From contig NZ_JAHNZT010000032.1 in NCBI RefSeq assembly GCF_019039035.1, forward strand, positions 1 through 64,000: DNA of 64,000 nucleotides, read 5' to 3'. Below, one piece after another: positions 16,758 to 25,248 of the stretch (the stretch's first letter is position 1; the number at the start of each line of letters is the position of its first letter). Under the pieces are notes generated by a model. It saw only the letters and a program-made list of their open reading frames with translations. It ran no database searches and was not told where the DNA came from. Source of the DNA: Citreicoccus inhibens (lineage in GTDB: Bacteria; Myxococcota; Myxococcia; Myxococcales; Myxococcaceae). The position numbers were made by a program, and so were the translations under genes.

Positions 16758-17935
16758 GTCCGCGCCCGCGCACCTCCCCCGTCCTCCCCACCGTCAGCCC
16801 CGAGCGACACGCCGCGCTGCGCGGCCCGCTCCTGAACTGGTACGACCACGGCAAGCGAGACCTGCCGTGGCGCCGCACGCGGGATCCGTACGCCATCTGG
16901 CTGAGCGAGGTGATGCTCCAACAGACGCAGGTCTCCACGGTGATTCCCTACTGGGAGCGCTTCCTCGCGAGGTTCCCCACGGTGGGCGCGCTGGCCTCGG
17001 CGCCACTGGATGACGTGCTCTCGGGCTGGAAGGGGCTCGGGTACTACTCGCGCGCGCGCAACCTGCACCGCGCCGCGCAGGAGGTCGTCTCGCGCTTCCA
17101 AGGGCGACTGCCCGCCACGGCCGCCGAGTTGCTCACGCTGCCCGGCTTCGGGCGCTACACCGCCGGCGCGGTGGCCTCCATTGCCTTCGGTGAGGAGGCG
17201 CCGCTGGTGGACGGCAACGTGGCCCGCGTGCTCTCGCGCCTCTTCGAGGTGGAAGGACTCCCTGGAGACCGCGCGCGCGAGGCCACGCTCTGGGCTCTGG
17301 CTGGGGCACTGGTGAAGGGCGAGCGCCCCGGGGACTTCAATCAAGCGCTCATGGAGCACGGAGCCACGGTGTGTCGCCCGGAGTCTCCGCTGTGTCTGCT
17401 GTGCCCGGTGCGCGCGGGGTGCCTCGCGTACGCCAAGGGGCGCGTGGACGAGCTGCCTCCCGCCAAGGTGCGCGCCGCGCCCAAGAAGCTGGAGCTGGCC
17501 CTGGCGGTCTGGCCACGCGAGGGCAAGCTCCTCTTCGCGCGCCGCGCGGAGGAAGGCCTCTTCGGCGGCCTGTGGGAGCTGCCCACCACCGAAGTGGCCG
17601 AGGACACGACCGACGCAGTGGCCCTTGGGCAGCTCGCCTCCGCGCTGGGCACACCGGACCTGAAGCTCGTGGGCGCGCTGGGGAACGTGCGACGCCAGCT
17701 CACGCACCGCGCGCTCACGCTGCGACTGTTGCGCGTGGCGGGCCCTGTGCTGCCCCGCCAGGCGAAGTCCTTCCAAGAGCTGCGCTGGTGCACGCCGCAG
17801 GAGGCAGAAGCGCTCGGCATGAGCACCGCCATGCAGCGCGCCCTGGAGTCCGTCATCGCTCAAGACGTGCTCGCAGCGGCCACCCCCACCGCCCCAGCAC
17901 AGACACGGAAGCGCCGCCCCCGCGCGAGTCCCTGA
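16754..17935 (+). CDS. mutY: Adenine DNA glycosylase
   Basis: Base-excision enzyme that removes A mispaired with 8-oxoguanine. The 393-aa product has the catalytic Glu in LSEVMLQQTQ (E52), the HhH-GPD Asp in VDGNVARVL (D153) and the iron-sulphur cysteines C207, C214, C217 and C223 (C-x6-C-x2-C-x5-C). The C-terminal Nudix-like domain (ELALAVWPREGKLLFARRA) for 8-oxoG recognition is present. ATG 16754 overlaps the SDR stop. Confidence 0.96.
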   Translation: MSPRPRTSPVLPTVSPERHAALRGPLLNWYDHGKRDLPWRRTRDPYAIWLSEVMLQQTQVSTVIPYWERFLARFPTVGALASAPLDDVLSGWKGLGYYSRARNLHRAAQEVVSRFQGRLPATAAELLTLPGFGRYTAGAVASIAFGEEAPLVDGNVARVLSRLFEVEGLPGDRAREATLWALAGALVKGERPGDFNQALMEHGATVCRPESPLCLLCPVRAGCLAYAKGRVDELPPAKVRAAPKKLELALAVWPREGKLLFARRAEEGLFGGLWELPTTEVAEDTTDAVALGQLASALGTPDLKLVGALGNVRRQLTHRALTLRLLRVAGPVLPRQAKSFQELRWCTPQEAEALGMSTAMQRALESVIAQDVLAAATPTAPAQTRKRRPRASP

Positions 17936-18073
17936 GTCCGCGCGCTCGGGTGTCCACCGCTCGACACGACACGACGGCTCTTGTCGCGCCGACAACCCCC
18001 GGGACATGGGGGCGCTTTGTCAGGACGCGCGCTCGACGAAAGCTCCCCGCGCCCTCAATGCAGGAGAGCGACC

Positions 18074-18292
18074 ATGGCCCGCCACAGCGCCCAGAAGCCG
18101 ACCAGCCCCCCGCCCCCGACACCGCACGAGCGGCCCCAGGAGAACACCGCGGCGGGCTCACGCGAGCAGCCCACTCACGAGCGCATCGCCCGCCGCGCCT
18201 ATGAAATCTTCCTCGCGCGCGGCAGCGCCCCCGGTTGCCCGGAACAAGACTGGTTCCAGGCCGAGCGCGAGCTGCGCCTCGGCCGCCACTGA
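18074..18292 (+). CDS. DUF2934-family small protein
   Basis: A 72-aa protein whose second half, HERIARRAYEIFLARGSAPG followed by a C-P-x-x-D-W-x-x-A-E-x-E-L pattern, matches the DUF2934 family of unknown function. The first half is a Pro-rich disordered segment. AGGAG lies about 7 bases upstream of the ATG. It stands alone, convergent with the MetE-like gene. Confidence 0.75.
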   Translation: MARHSAQKPTSPPPPTPHERPQENTAAGSREQPTHERIARRAYEIFLARGSAPGCPEQDWFQAERELRLGRH

Positions 18293-18302
18293 CGCAAGCG
18301 AC

Positions 18303-19397
18303 TCAGTGAGGATGGGGCACGGCGCGGAGCGCGGGGCGCTCGGCCTCCAGCGCGCCCTTGAGTCGCCGCTGGGCATCCCGTAGCTCGGAGAGGATGCGCT
18401 CCGCATCGCCCACCGAGCGCATGGCCAGGCCGCACGCGGGCGTCAGCAACACCGTGGAGAGCACCTGCGAGAACGCGTGCCCCCGAGGCAGCGCCGCCTT
18501 GAGCGACGCCTCCACCGAGTCCACCAACTCCGGCACGGCATACGACGACGCCAGGTCCGTGGGCACGATGCCCAGGCTCAGCGTGGCCCCCGCCGCGAGG
18601 AAGCGCTCCAGCGCGGCCTGCTCCTCCACCATCGCGTCCAACGACAGGCGCACATCCAAGGACAAGAGGTCCGGCTGCACATCCAGGAGCGCGGCCCAGT
18701 CCGTGTTGCCGCAGCAGTGCAGCCCCACCAACGCGCCCTCGCGCTGCAACGCCACCACCAGGAGCTTCAGCTCCTGCAACGCCAGCAGGTGCCGCGGGTT
18801 CGTGCGCTCCAGGGCGTACAGGCCCGGCTCGTCCAGGAAGAACAGGGGCGTGGTGTTGGTGCGCCGGAGCGCCTTCACCATCGCGAGCGCCCGCGCCATC
18901 ACCAGCCGGAACATCGCCGCGTCCAACCCCGGAACATCCAGCGTCGAGGTGCCCGTGCTGGCACGCGCCACCGAGCGCACCGTGAACGGGCCCGCGAGCT
19001 GGGCCTTCGCGAAGGCCAGCTTCCGGTGCTCCACCTCCCACAGGAAGGGGCGCCACGCGCGGCACGCGTCCGGGGACGGCTCGTAGGACTCCAGCGCGCC
19101 CGCCGCGAGCGCCGCGTCCAGCCGCGCCTCGAACGCCTCGCGCCCGGCCTCCCAGGCGGAGAGGTCCACCGTGCACAGGCCCTCATCGTCGAAGCGAAGG
19201 CCCGGCAGTCCCTCCAGGGCCGCGGGAATCATCAGCTCCGAGGGATGGCCCACCGGGAGCTGCGGCAGGAAGGGGATGTCCAGGGCCAACGCGGCCTGGA
19301 GCCCCAGCTCCACCTGGGTATGCGGGAGGCTGCCGATGCCCGTGGTGGCGCAGGCGGGCAGCAACTGGACAGCACGGCGGATGGTCGGCGCGCTCAT
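18303..19397 (-). CDS. MetE-like (cobalamin-independent methionine synthase C-terminal type) zinc protein
   Basis: A 364-aa TIM-barrel protein of the UROD/MetE superfamily, about the size of the catalytic half of MetE. GIGSLPHTQVELGLQAAL at the N-terminus and the zinc-ligand motifs LHCCGN near residue 226 (HxC) and LTPACGLA near 321 (C) correspond to His/Cys/Cys ligands of MetE; the fourth ligand is not obvious. It lies 14 bases after the metH stop on the same strand, probably the last gene of the methionine operon. It may be a folate-independent (core-MetE-like) methyltransferase or a related methylthiol enzyme; this is inference. Confidence 0.75.
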   Translation of the reverse strand: MSAPTIRRAVQLLPACATTGIGSLPHTQVELGLQAALALDIPFLPQLPVGHPSELMIPAALEGLPGLRFDDEGLCTVDLSAWEAGREAFEARLDAALAAGALESYEPSPDACRAWRPFLWEVEHRKLAFAKAQLAGPFTVRSVARASTGTSTLDVPGLDAAMFRLVMARALAMVKALRRTNTTPLFFLDEPGLYALERTNPRHLLALQELKLLVVALQREGALVGLHCCGNTDWAALLDVQPDLLSLDVRLSLDAMVEEQAALERFLAAGATLSLGIVPTDLASSYAVPELVDSVEASLKAALPRGHAFSQVLSTVLLTPACGLAMRSVGDAERILSELRDAQRRLKGALEAERPALRAVPHPH

Positions 19398-19411
19398 GGC
19401 CCGGACTCTAT

Positions 19412-22400
19412 CTAGCCCACGGAGAAGTACGAGGCCCCGGGATGATGGAAGACGAGCGCGGACACCGACGCCTCCGGCTCCATCATGCAGCCGTCGGTGA
19501 GCCGCACGCCGATCTCCTCCGGCCGCAGCGCCTGGAACAGCTTGGACTGGTCCTCCAGCCGCGGACACGCCGGGTATCCGAACGAATAGCGCTTGCCCGT
19601 GTACTCCGCGCGGAAGCGCTCCACCATCGTCATGTCCGCGCGGTCCGGGAAGCCCCACATGCTGCGCAGCTGCGTGTGCAGGAGTTCGGCGTAGCCCTCG
19701 GCCGTCTCCAGCGCGAGCGCCTGCACGGCGTGCATCTTGAGGAACTCACCCTTCGCCTTCAGCTCCTCGGACAGCTCGCGGATGCCCGAGCCCGCCGTGG
19801 TGACGAACATGCCCAGGTGGTCCACCGGCGCGCCGCGCTCCAGCGGCTTCACGTAGTCCGCCAGACACAGGCCGTTCTCCTTGTCCTGGCGAGGGAAGTC
19901 GAAGGACACCACGGGCTCGCCGGTGCGCCCGTCGAACAGGTGCACGCGGTCCCCCTCGCTGCCCGCCTTGAAGAACTGGAACACCGAGCGCGCCTGCATG
20001 ACGCCGCCGCGCAGCATCGCCTTGAGTTCCTCCACCGCCTCCTTCAGCGCGAGCGCCTTGCGGCCCTCCTCCGTCTTCGCCAGCTCCGCCTCCTGCGGCG
20101 TGCCCAGCGCGCGAGACGACGTGCGCAGGCCCAGGTGGCGCCCGTACAGCATGACGGGGTTGATGAACTTCCAGATGTGATCCAACGGCGTGTTCGTCAG
20201 CACGTGCCGCTCGTGGTCCGGCGGCGCGGGCACCGTCTCCAGGACAGGCACCTCCGCGCTGCGGCCTCGGCGCGCGGTGGCGGTGGGCGCCGGGCGCTCC
20301 TTCACCTCCTGCGCGAGCCGCGCGCGGCGCTCGGCCAGCTCTCCGCGCAGCTTCGCGTGCGAGCCCGGGTCGACAATCTGCTTGGCCAGCTCCAGTCCGT
20401 TCATCGCGTCTTGCGCATAGGCCACCGTGCCCGCGCCGTAAGCCGGAGCGATGTTGCGGTCCACGAAGTTGCGGCTCAGCGCCGCGCCGCCCACCAGGAT
20501 GGGGACCTCCACGCCCGCGCGCTTGAGGTCCTCGGCCGTGGACACCATCTGGTGCGCGCTCTTCACCAACAAGCCCGACAGTCCGACGATGTCCGGCCGA
20601 TGCTCGCGCACCGCCTGCACGAGCTGCTCGGGCGGGACCTTGATGCCCAGGTTCACGACGTGGAAGCCGTTGTTGGCGAGGATGATCTCCACCAGGTTCT
20701 TCCCGATGTCGTGCACGTCGCCCTTCACCGTGGCGAGCACGATCTTCCCGCGCAGCGCCGCCTGGGCCTTGCTCATGTGCGGCTCCAGGTGGCTCACCGC
20801 GGCCTTCATCGACTCGGCGCTCTGGAGCACCTCCGCGACGATGAGCTCGTTCGCCGCGAACAGGCGCCCCACCTCATCCATGCCCTTCATCAGCGGGCCG
20901 TTGATGATCTCCAGCGGCGCGTACTTCTGCATCGCCAGGTCCAGGTCCGCGAGGAGGCCGTCACGCGTGCCCTCGATGATGTAGCGCTGGAGCCGCTCCT
21001 CCAGCGGCAGGCTGCTCACCTGCGCGCGCGCGGGCTTGCGCTCGCGGAAGTGCGCCGCGAAGGGCGTCACGGGGTCCGTGCCCCGGTTGTACAGGAGGTC
21101 CTCGGCCAGCCGGCGCTCCTCCTCGGGCAGCGACGCGTAGCGCTCCAGCTTCTCCGAGTTGACGAGCGCCATGTCCAGGCCCGCCTGCACGCAGTGGTAC
21201 AGGAACACGGAGTTGAGCACCTCGCGGCCCGCGGTGGGCAGACCGAAGGACACGTTGCTGATGCCCAGCACGGTGCGGCTGCGCGGGAAGCGCTGCTTGA
21301 TGAGGCGCACCCCCTCGATGGTCTCCACGCCGCTGCCCGTGTACTGCGCGTCGCCCGAGGCGCACGGGAAGACGAGCGGGTCGAAGTACAGGTCCTCCTC
21401 GCGCATGCCGTACTTCTTCGTCAGCAGCTCCATGGAGCGCTCGGCCACCGCCAGCTTGCGCTCGCGCGTGACGGCCATGCCCACCTCGTCGATGCAGCCC
21501 ACCACCAAGGCCGCGCCGAAGCGCCGCGCCAGGGGCACGACCTTCTCGAAGCGCTCCTCGCCGTCCTCCAGGTTGACCGAGTTGATGATGGCCTTGCCCT
21601 GGCTGTACGTGAGCGCCATCTCGATGACGCGCTCGTCCGTCGAGTCGATCATCAAGGGCACGCGCACCTTCTTGACGACCACCTCCAGGAAGCGGCGCAT
21701 GTCCTCCAACTCGTCGCGGTCCGGGTTCGCCAGGCAGATGTCGATGACCTGCGCGCCCCGCTTCACCTGCGCGCGGGCAATCTCGGACGCGTCATCCAGC
21801 GCGCCCGCGACGATGAGTTCCTTGAACTTCTTGCTGCCGATGACGTTGGTGCGCTCGCCCACGATGAGCGGGCGCTGCTCGTCCACCACTTCCAGGTAGT
21901 CCACGCCGGACAGCGTGGAGCGTCGCGGGGCCGCATGGTTCCGGGGCTTCACGCCCTTCACCGCGTCAGCCAGGGCGCGCACGTGGCCCGCGTGGGTGCC
22001 GCAACAGCCGCCCACCACGTTGAGCCAGCCCTGCTCACAGAAGCGCCGGAGCGAGCGGGAGATCATCTCCGGCGTCTCCAGATACTGGCCGTTCTCGTCC
22101 GGCAGGCCCGCGTTGGGCACGCACGACACGGGGAACGCGCTCATGCCCGACAGCGAGCGCAGGTGGTCCGTCATGAAGTCCGGACCCGTGGCGCAGTTGA
22201 GCCCCAGGTACAACAGCTCCGAGTGCTCCAGCGACGTGGCCAGGCTCTCCACGGACTGCCCCGCGAGCATGGTGCCCATGGGCTCGATGGTCCCGGACAC
22301 CGCCACGGGCAGCGCGTAGCCCAGCTTCCGGAACGCGCGCTCGCAGCCCTGGAGCGCCGCCTTGACGTTGCGCGTGTCCTGCGCCGTCTCCACCAGCAGG

Positions 22401-22927
22401 TAGTCCGCGCCGCCCAGCGCCAGCCCCTCCGCCTGCACGGCGAAGTTGTCCACCAACTCCTCGAACGTGACGCCGCCCGTGACGCTGATGGCCTTGGTGG
22501 TGGGGCCGATGGAGCCCGCCACCCAGCGCATGCGCCCGTCCCTCGCCTCGGCCGCGGCGGCGGCCTGACGCGCCAGCTTCGCGGACGCGATGTTGATGTC
22601 GAGCGCCTTGTGGCCGAGCCCGAACTCGGCCAGCACCAGCGGCGTGCCGCCGAAGCTGTCCGTCTCCGTCACGTCCGCGCCCGCGGCGAAGTACTCGGCG
22701 TGGATGGACTCGATGATGTCCGGGCGCGTGAGCACGAGGTTCTCGTTGCAGCCCTCGTAGTCCGGCCCGCCGAAGTCCGCGGCCTTCAGGGTGTGCCCCT
22801 GGAGCAGCGTGCCCATGGCGCCATCGAGCACGAGGATGCGCTCGCGCATGGCCGCGCGCAGGGCCTCCACGCGGCGGCCGTTCTCTCCCGGCGGGGGCGG
22901 CAGGGGGGTGGCATGCGGGCTCGTCAT
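19412..22927 (-). CDS. metH: Cobalamin-dependent methionine synthase
   Basis: Full-length MetH (1171 aa) catalysing methyl transfer from methyl-tetrahydrofolate to homocysteine through cobalamin. Domains in order: homocysteine-binding barrel (LDGAMGTLLQ, zinc cysteines in GLNCATGP and GGCCGTH), pterin-binding domain (ERTNVIGSKKF, IDICLANPDRDE), cap plus B12 domain with KGDVHDIGKNLVEIILANN near residue 736 (the cobalt-ligating His), and the C-terminal reactivation domain. ATG 22927 overlaps the upstream ArsR-methyltransferase stop by four bases (ATGA), showing translational coupling. Confidence 0.97.
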   Translation of the reverse strand: MTSPHATPLPPPPGENGRRVEALRAAMRERILVLDGAMGTLLQGHTLKAADFGGPDYEGCNENLVLTRPDIIESIHAEYFAAGADVTETDSFGGTPLVLAEFGLGHKALDINIASAKLARQAAAAAEARDGRMRWVAGSIGPTTKAISVTGGVTFEELVDNFAVQAEGLALGGADYLLVETAQDTRNVKAALQGCERAFRKLGYALPVAVSGTIEPMGTMLAGQSVESLATSLEHSELLYLGLNCATGPDFMTDHLRSLSGMSAFPVSCVPNAGLPDENGQYLETPEMISRSLRRFCEQGWLNVVGGCCGTHAGHVRALADAVKGVKPRNHAAPRRSTLSGVDYLEVVDEQRPLIVGERTNVIGSKKFKELIVAGALDDASEIARAQVKRGAQVIDICLANPDRDELEDMRRFLEVVVKKVRVPLMIDSTDERVIEMALTYSQGKAIINSVNLEDGEERFEKVVPLARRFGAALVVGCIDEVGMAVTRERKLAVAERSMELLTKKYGMREEDLYFDPLVFPCASGDAQYTGSGVETIEGVRLIKQRFPRSRTVLGISNVSFGLPTAGREVLNSVFLYHCVQAGLDMALVNSEKLERYASLPEEERRLAEDLLYNRGTDPVTPFAAHFRERKPARAQVSSLPLEERLQRYIIEGTRDGLLADLDLAMQKYAPLEIINGPLMKGMDEVGRLFAANELIVAEVLQSAESMKAAVSHLEPHMSKAQAALRGKIVLATVKGDVHDIGKNLVEIILANNGFHVVNLGIKVPPEQLVQAVREHRPDIVGLSGLLVKSAHQMVSTAEDLKRAGVEVPILVGGAALSRNFVDRNIAPAYGAGTVAYAQDAMNGLELAKQIVDPGSHAKLRGELAERRARLAQEVKERPAPTATARRGRSAEVPVLETVPAPPDHERHVLTNTPLDHIWKFINPVMLYGRHLGLRTSSRALGTPQEAELAKTEEGRKALALKEAVEELKAMLRGGVMQARSVFQFFKAGSEGDRVHLFDGRTGEPVVSFDFPRQDKENGLCLADYVKPLERGAPVDHLGMFVTTAGSGIRELSEELKAKGEFLKMHAVQALALETAEGYAELLHTQLRSMWGFPDRADMTMVERFRAEYTGKRYSFGYPACPRLEDQSKLFQALRPEEIGVRLTDGCMMEPEASVSALVFHHPGASYFSVG

Positions 22928-23817
22928 GGCTTGACTCCGGTCAGCAAGAAGACGCGAAACGGGCTCGCCCCATCGCGGGCGTGCGTCTCGCGGGAAAACG
23001 ACGTGAAGCCCGCTTCGGACAGCGCGGACTCGAGGAACTCGGGCGCGAAGCCCAGGTGCCGGTGGCCCAGCCGCTCGAGCACCCAGCGCTCGTCGTGCGG
23101 CATCAGCTCCAACACCACCACCCTGCCCCCCGGCTTCAGGATGCGCGCCGCCTCCGACAGCACCGAGGCGGGCGACTCCACGTGGTGCAGGCTCTGCGAA
23201 ATCACCACCAGGTCCATGCTCCCGTCCGACAGCGACAGGCGATGCAGGTCCTCGAGCAAGAAGGTGATGTTGGCGCGGCCCTCGCGCTGGGCCCGCTCGC
23301 GCGCCTGCGTGAGCGCCTCGGCGTTCTGGTCGATGGCCCACACGTGCCGCGCCCACCGCGCCGTCGCCACGCTCAGCGGCCCCGAGCCACAGCCGAAGTC
23401 CGCCACGTCCAGCGGCGGCAGCAGCGACGCCAGCGCGCCCGCCCACAGGAACCACGACTGGCCCGGCTCCAAGAGCCGCTCGTTGAGCGCCTGCCGGTCC
23501 TCGCGCGCGCGCAAGAGGTCCTTCAGCCGTGCCGAGTCCCCCGCCGCATCCTCCGCCTCGCGCGCCAACCGGATGAGCGGCCAGCGCGAGTCCGCGGACT
23601 CCAGCGCCAGCGAGTAGTAGCTGAACCCCGCCTGCCGCTCCTCGCGGATGAGCCCCAGCCCGCGCAGCTTGCCCAGGTGGTGCGACACCGACGACTGCGC
23701 CACCCCCACCAGCGACACCAGCTCCGTCACGTTCAGCGGCGCCTCGGCCACCAGCCGCAGGATTCGCAGCCGCGTCGAGTCACCCAGCACGCGGAAGGAT
23801 TGGGAAAGCTCGTCCAT
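22924..23817 (-). CDS. ArsR-family regulator fused to SAM-dependent methyltransferase (SahR-like)
   Basis: A 297-aa fusion. Residues 1-75 form an ArsR winged helix (FRVLGDSTRLRILRLVAEAP, VAQSSVSHHLGKLRGLGLI); residues 135-290 form a class I methyltransferase (VADFGCGSGPLSVATARWA, ISQSLHHVESPASVL, RILKPGGRVVVLELM). Position, overlapping metH and heading its operon, and architecture resemble SahR-type regulators that sense S-adenosylhomocysteine. Self-regulation through the palindrome 9 bases upstream is likely. A role as an active methyltransferase cannot be excluded. Confidence 0.85.
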   Translation of the reverse strand: MDELSQSFRVLGDSTRLRILRLVAEAPLNVTELVSLVGVAQSSVSHHLGKLRGLGLIREERQAGFSYYSLALESADSRWPLIRLAREAEDAAGDSARLKDLLRAREDRQALNERLLEPGQSWFLWAGALASLLPPLDVADFGCGSGPLSVATARWARHVWAIDQNAEALTQARERAQREGRANITFLLEDLHRLSLSDGSMDLVVISQSLHHVESPASVLSEAARILKPGGRVVVLELMPHDERWVLERLGHRHLGFAPEFLESALSEAGFTSFSRETHARDGASPFRVFLLTGVKP

Positions 23818-23825
23818 ATCGCCGC

Positions 23826-23841
23826 ATCAACATATGTCGAT
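23826..23841. promoter_or_regulatory. Operator-like palindrome upstream of the metH operon
   Basis: ATCAACATATGTCGAT is a 16-bp imperfect palindrome (14 of 16 bases symmetrical) centred on ACATATGT. It begins 9 bases upstream of the regulator ATG and is followed by a perfect CGATATCG (23838-23845). A weak minus-strand promoter (TTGAGG at 23870-23865, 17-base spacer, CACGAT) would start transcription within it, so binding would repress. It is likely the site for the adjacent ArsR-type protein; this is inference. Confidence 0.6.
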
Positions 23842-23915
23842 ATCGTGACTCCGCGCCAGTCGTACCTCAACGCGACGCGTTGCCAGGAGGGCAACAGTTC
23901 CGTAAAAATCCGCTC

Positions 23916-24791
23916 ATGCCGCCTCCCACCCTGCATTCCCTCCTCGAAGGTAAGCGCTTCGGGCTCGTGCTATCCGCCGGATATTTCGGCTTTTACGGGC
24001 ACGCTGGCTTCCTCAAGGGGCTGGCGGGGGCGGGGCTGAAGCCGCACGCGTACGCGGGCACGTCCGCCGGAGGCATGGTGGCGGCCTACGCGGCGGCGGG
24101 CACCTCGGTGCAGGGCATCGAGGAGCTGGTGCTGAGCCAGACGCGCGCGAACTTCTGGGACCCTGACCCCCTGGGCGCGGTGATGAACGGGGTGGCCGCG
24201 GGCCACGGCCTCACGGGGCTGCTCAAGGGCGAGCGCTTCCGCCGCCTGCTGGAGTCCACCCTCCCGGCGCGCACCTTCGAGGAGCTGCCGCACCCGCTGC
24301 TGCTCGTGGCCGCCAACCTCACCCACGGCACGCACGACGTCTTCACCACCGGCGAGCTGGCCCCGCGCGTCCACGCCACGTGCGCGTACCCGGGCCTGTT
24401 CCGCGCGGTGCCGCTGGACGGCAACCTCTACTGGGACGGCGGGCTCGTGGAGAAGGCGCCGGCGCTGGCGCTGCACGAGAGCGCCATCGGCCCGGAGCTG
24501 GATGCCATCCTGGTGCACTTCCTGCCCAGCCACACGCGCAAGGTGGTGGGCGGCCCCATGGCCTACGCCCAGGGCATCGCGGCGGGCTCGGCGGCGCTGC
24601 GGCGCGACCACTTCCGCCTCCAGCTCACCGTGCTGGGCCAGCGCCAGGTGCCCGTCTACGTCGTCGTCTCCAACCTGCCGCCCGTCACGCCCACCACCAT
24701 GGAGCGCGGCTTCGACGCGTTGGACCAAGCCCGCCTGTCCGCGGAGCGCGCCCTGGCGCGCCCGCCCGTGCCGTTCGAGCAGGCCCGCTAG
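23916..24791 (+). CDS. Patatin-like phospholipase
   Basis: A 291-aa alpha/beta hydrolase of the patatin family (Ser-Asp dyad lipases). The nucleophile motif is GTSAG (residue near 50) and the catalytic Asp lies in YWDGGLVEK. The N-terminal oxyanion stretch reads LSAGYFGFYGHAGFL, with Ala-Gly and a spaced Gly run rather than the usual GGGxRG, so it is a divergent member. ATG 23916 was chosen; a TTG 12 codons upstream is possible. It is divergent from the metH operon about 100 bases away and convergent with the CoA-binding gene. Confidence 0.85.
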   Translation: MPPPTLHSLLEGKRFGLVLSAGYFGFYGHAGFLKGLAGAGLKPHAYAGTSAGGMVAAYAAAGTSVQGIEELVLSQTRANFWDPDPLGAVMNGVAAGHGLTGLLKGERFRRLLESTLPARTFEELPHPLLLVAANLTHGTHDVFTTGELAPRVHATCAYPGLFRAVPLDGNLYWDGGLVEKAPALALHESAIGPELDAILVHFLPSHTRKVVGGPMAYAQGIAAGSAALRRDHFRLQLTVLGQRQVPVYVVVSNLPPVTPTTMERGFDALDQARLSAERALARPPVPFEQAR

Positions 24792-24804
24792 CCCTGGCCG
24801 GCGC

Positions 24805-25248
24805 TCACCGCGCGCCGTAGCGACGGTGGTCGACCATGAGGCAGCGGTCCTGCACCACCTGGATGCCCGCCTTCGCCAGCCGCGCGGCCGCGGCGTCGTT
24901 GCGGATGCCGGACTGGAACCACACCGCCTTCGGCTTCTTCGCGATGAGGTCATCCAGGTGCCCGTCGATGTCCTGCGGGCGCCGGAAGACATCCACCACG
25001 TCGAGGTCGCCGGGGATGTCCACCAGCCGCCGATACACCGGCTTGCCGAGGATGTGCGTCACGTCCGCGTAGTAGACGGGCACCGGCACCACCTCCACGC
25101 CCGCTTCCGCCAGGTAGCGCGGCACGTAGAAGGCGGGCTGGTCCGCGTGCTGCTCGGTCTTGATGCCCAGCACCGCCACGCGACGCGCGCCCTTCACCAC
25201 CTTCTCCACGCCGGCTTCGCTCGTCACCAGGTTGTCCTGCTCGCTCAT
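24805..25248 (-). CDS. CoA-binding domain protein
   Basis: A 147-aa Rossmann-type CoA-binding protein like YccU/succinyl-CoA-synthetase CoA domains: VAVLGIKTEQHADQPAF, DVVDVFRRPQDIDGHLDD and KPKAVWFQSGIRND are typical. ATG 25248 has GGAGGC upstream and overlaps the upstream lipoprotein stop by four bases (ATGA), so the pair is coupled. The function of this family is not established. Confidence 0.87.
   Translation of the reverse strand: MSEQDNLVTSEAGVEKVVKGARRVAVLGIKTEQHADQPAFYVPRYLAEAGVEVVPVPVYYADVTHILGKPVYRRLVDIPGDLDVVDVFRRPQDIDGHLDDLIAKKPKAVWFQSGIRNDAAAARLAKAGIQVVQDRCLMVDHRRYGAR

Noticed and set aside
19442-23617. A very long open frame on the plus strand opposite metH and its regulator
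   Set aside because: It is a GC-bias shadow: the product is Arg/His/Ala-rich with no domain, while the minus strand holds intact MetH and the ArsR fusion.
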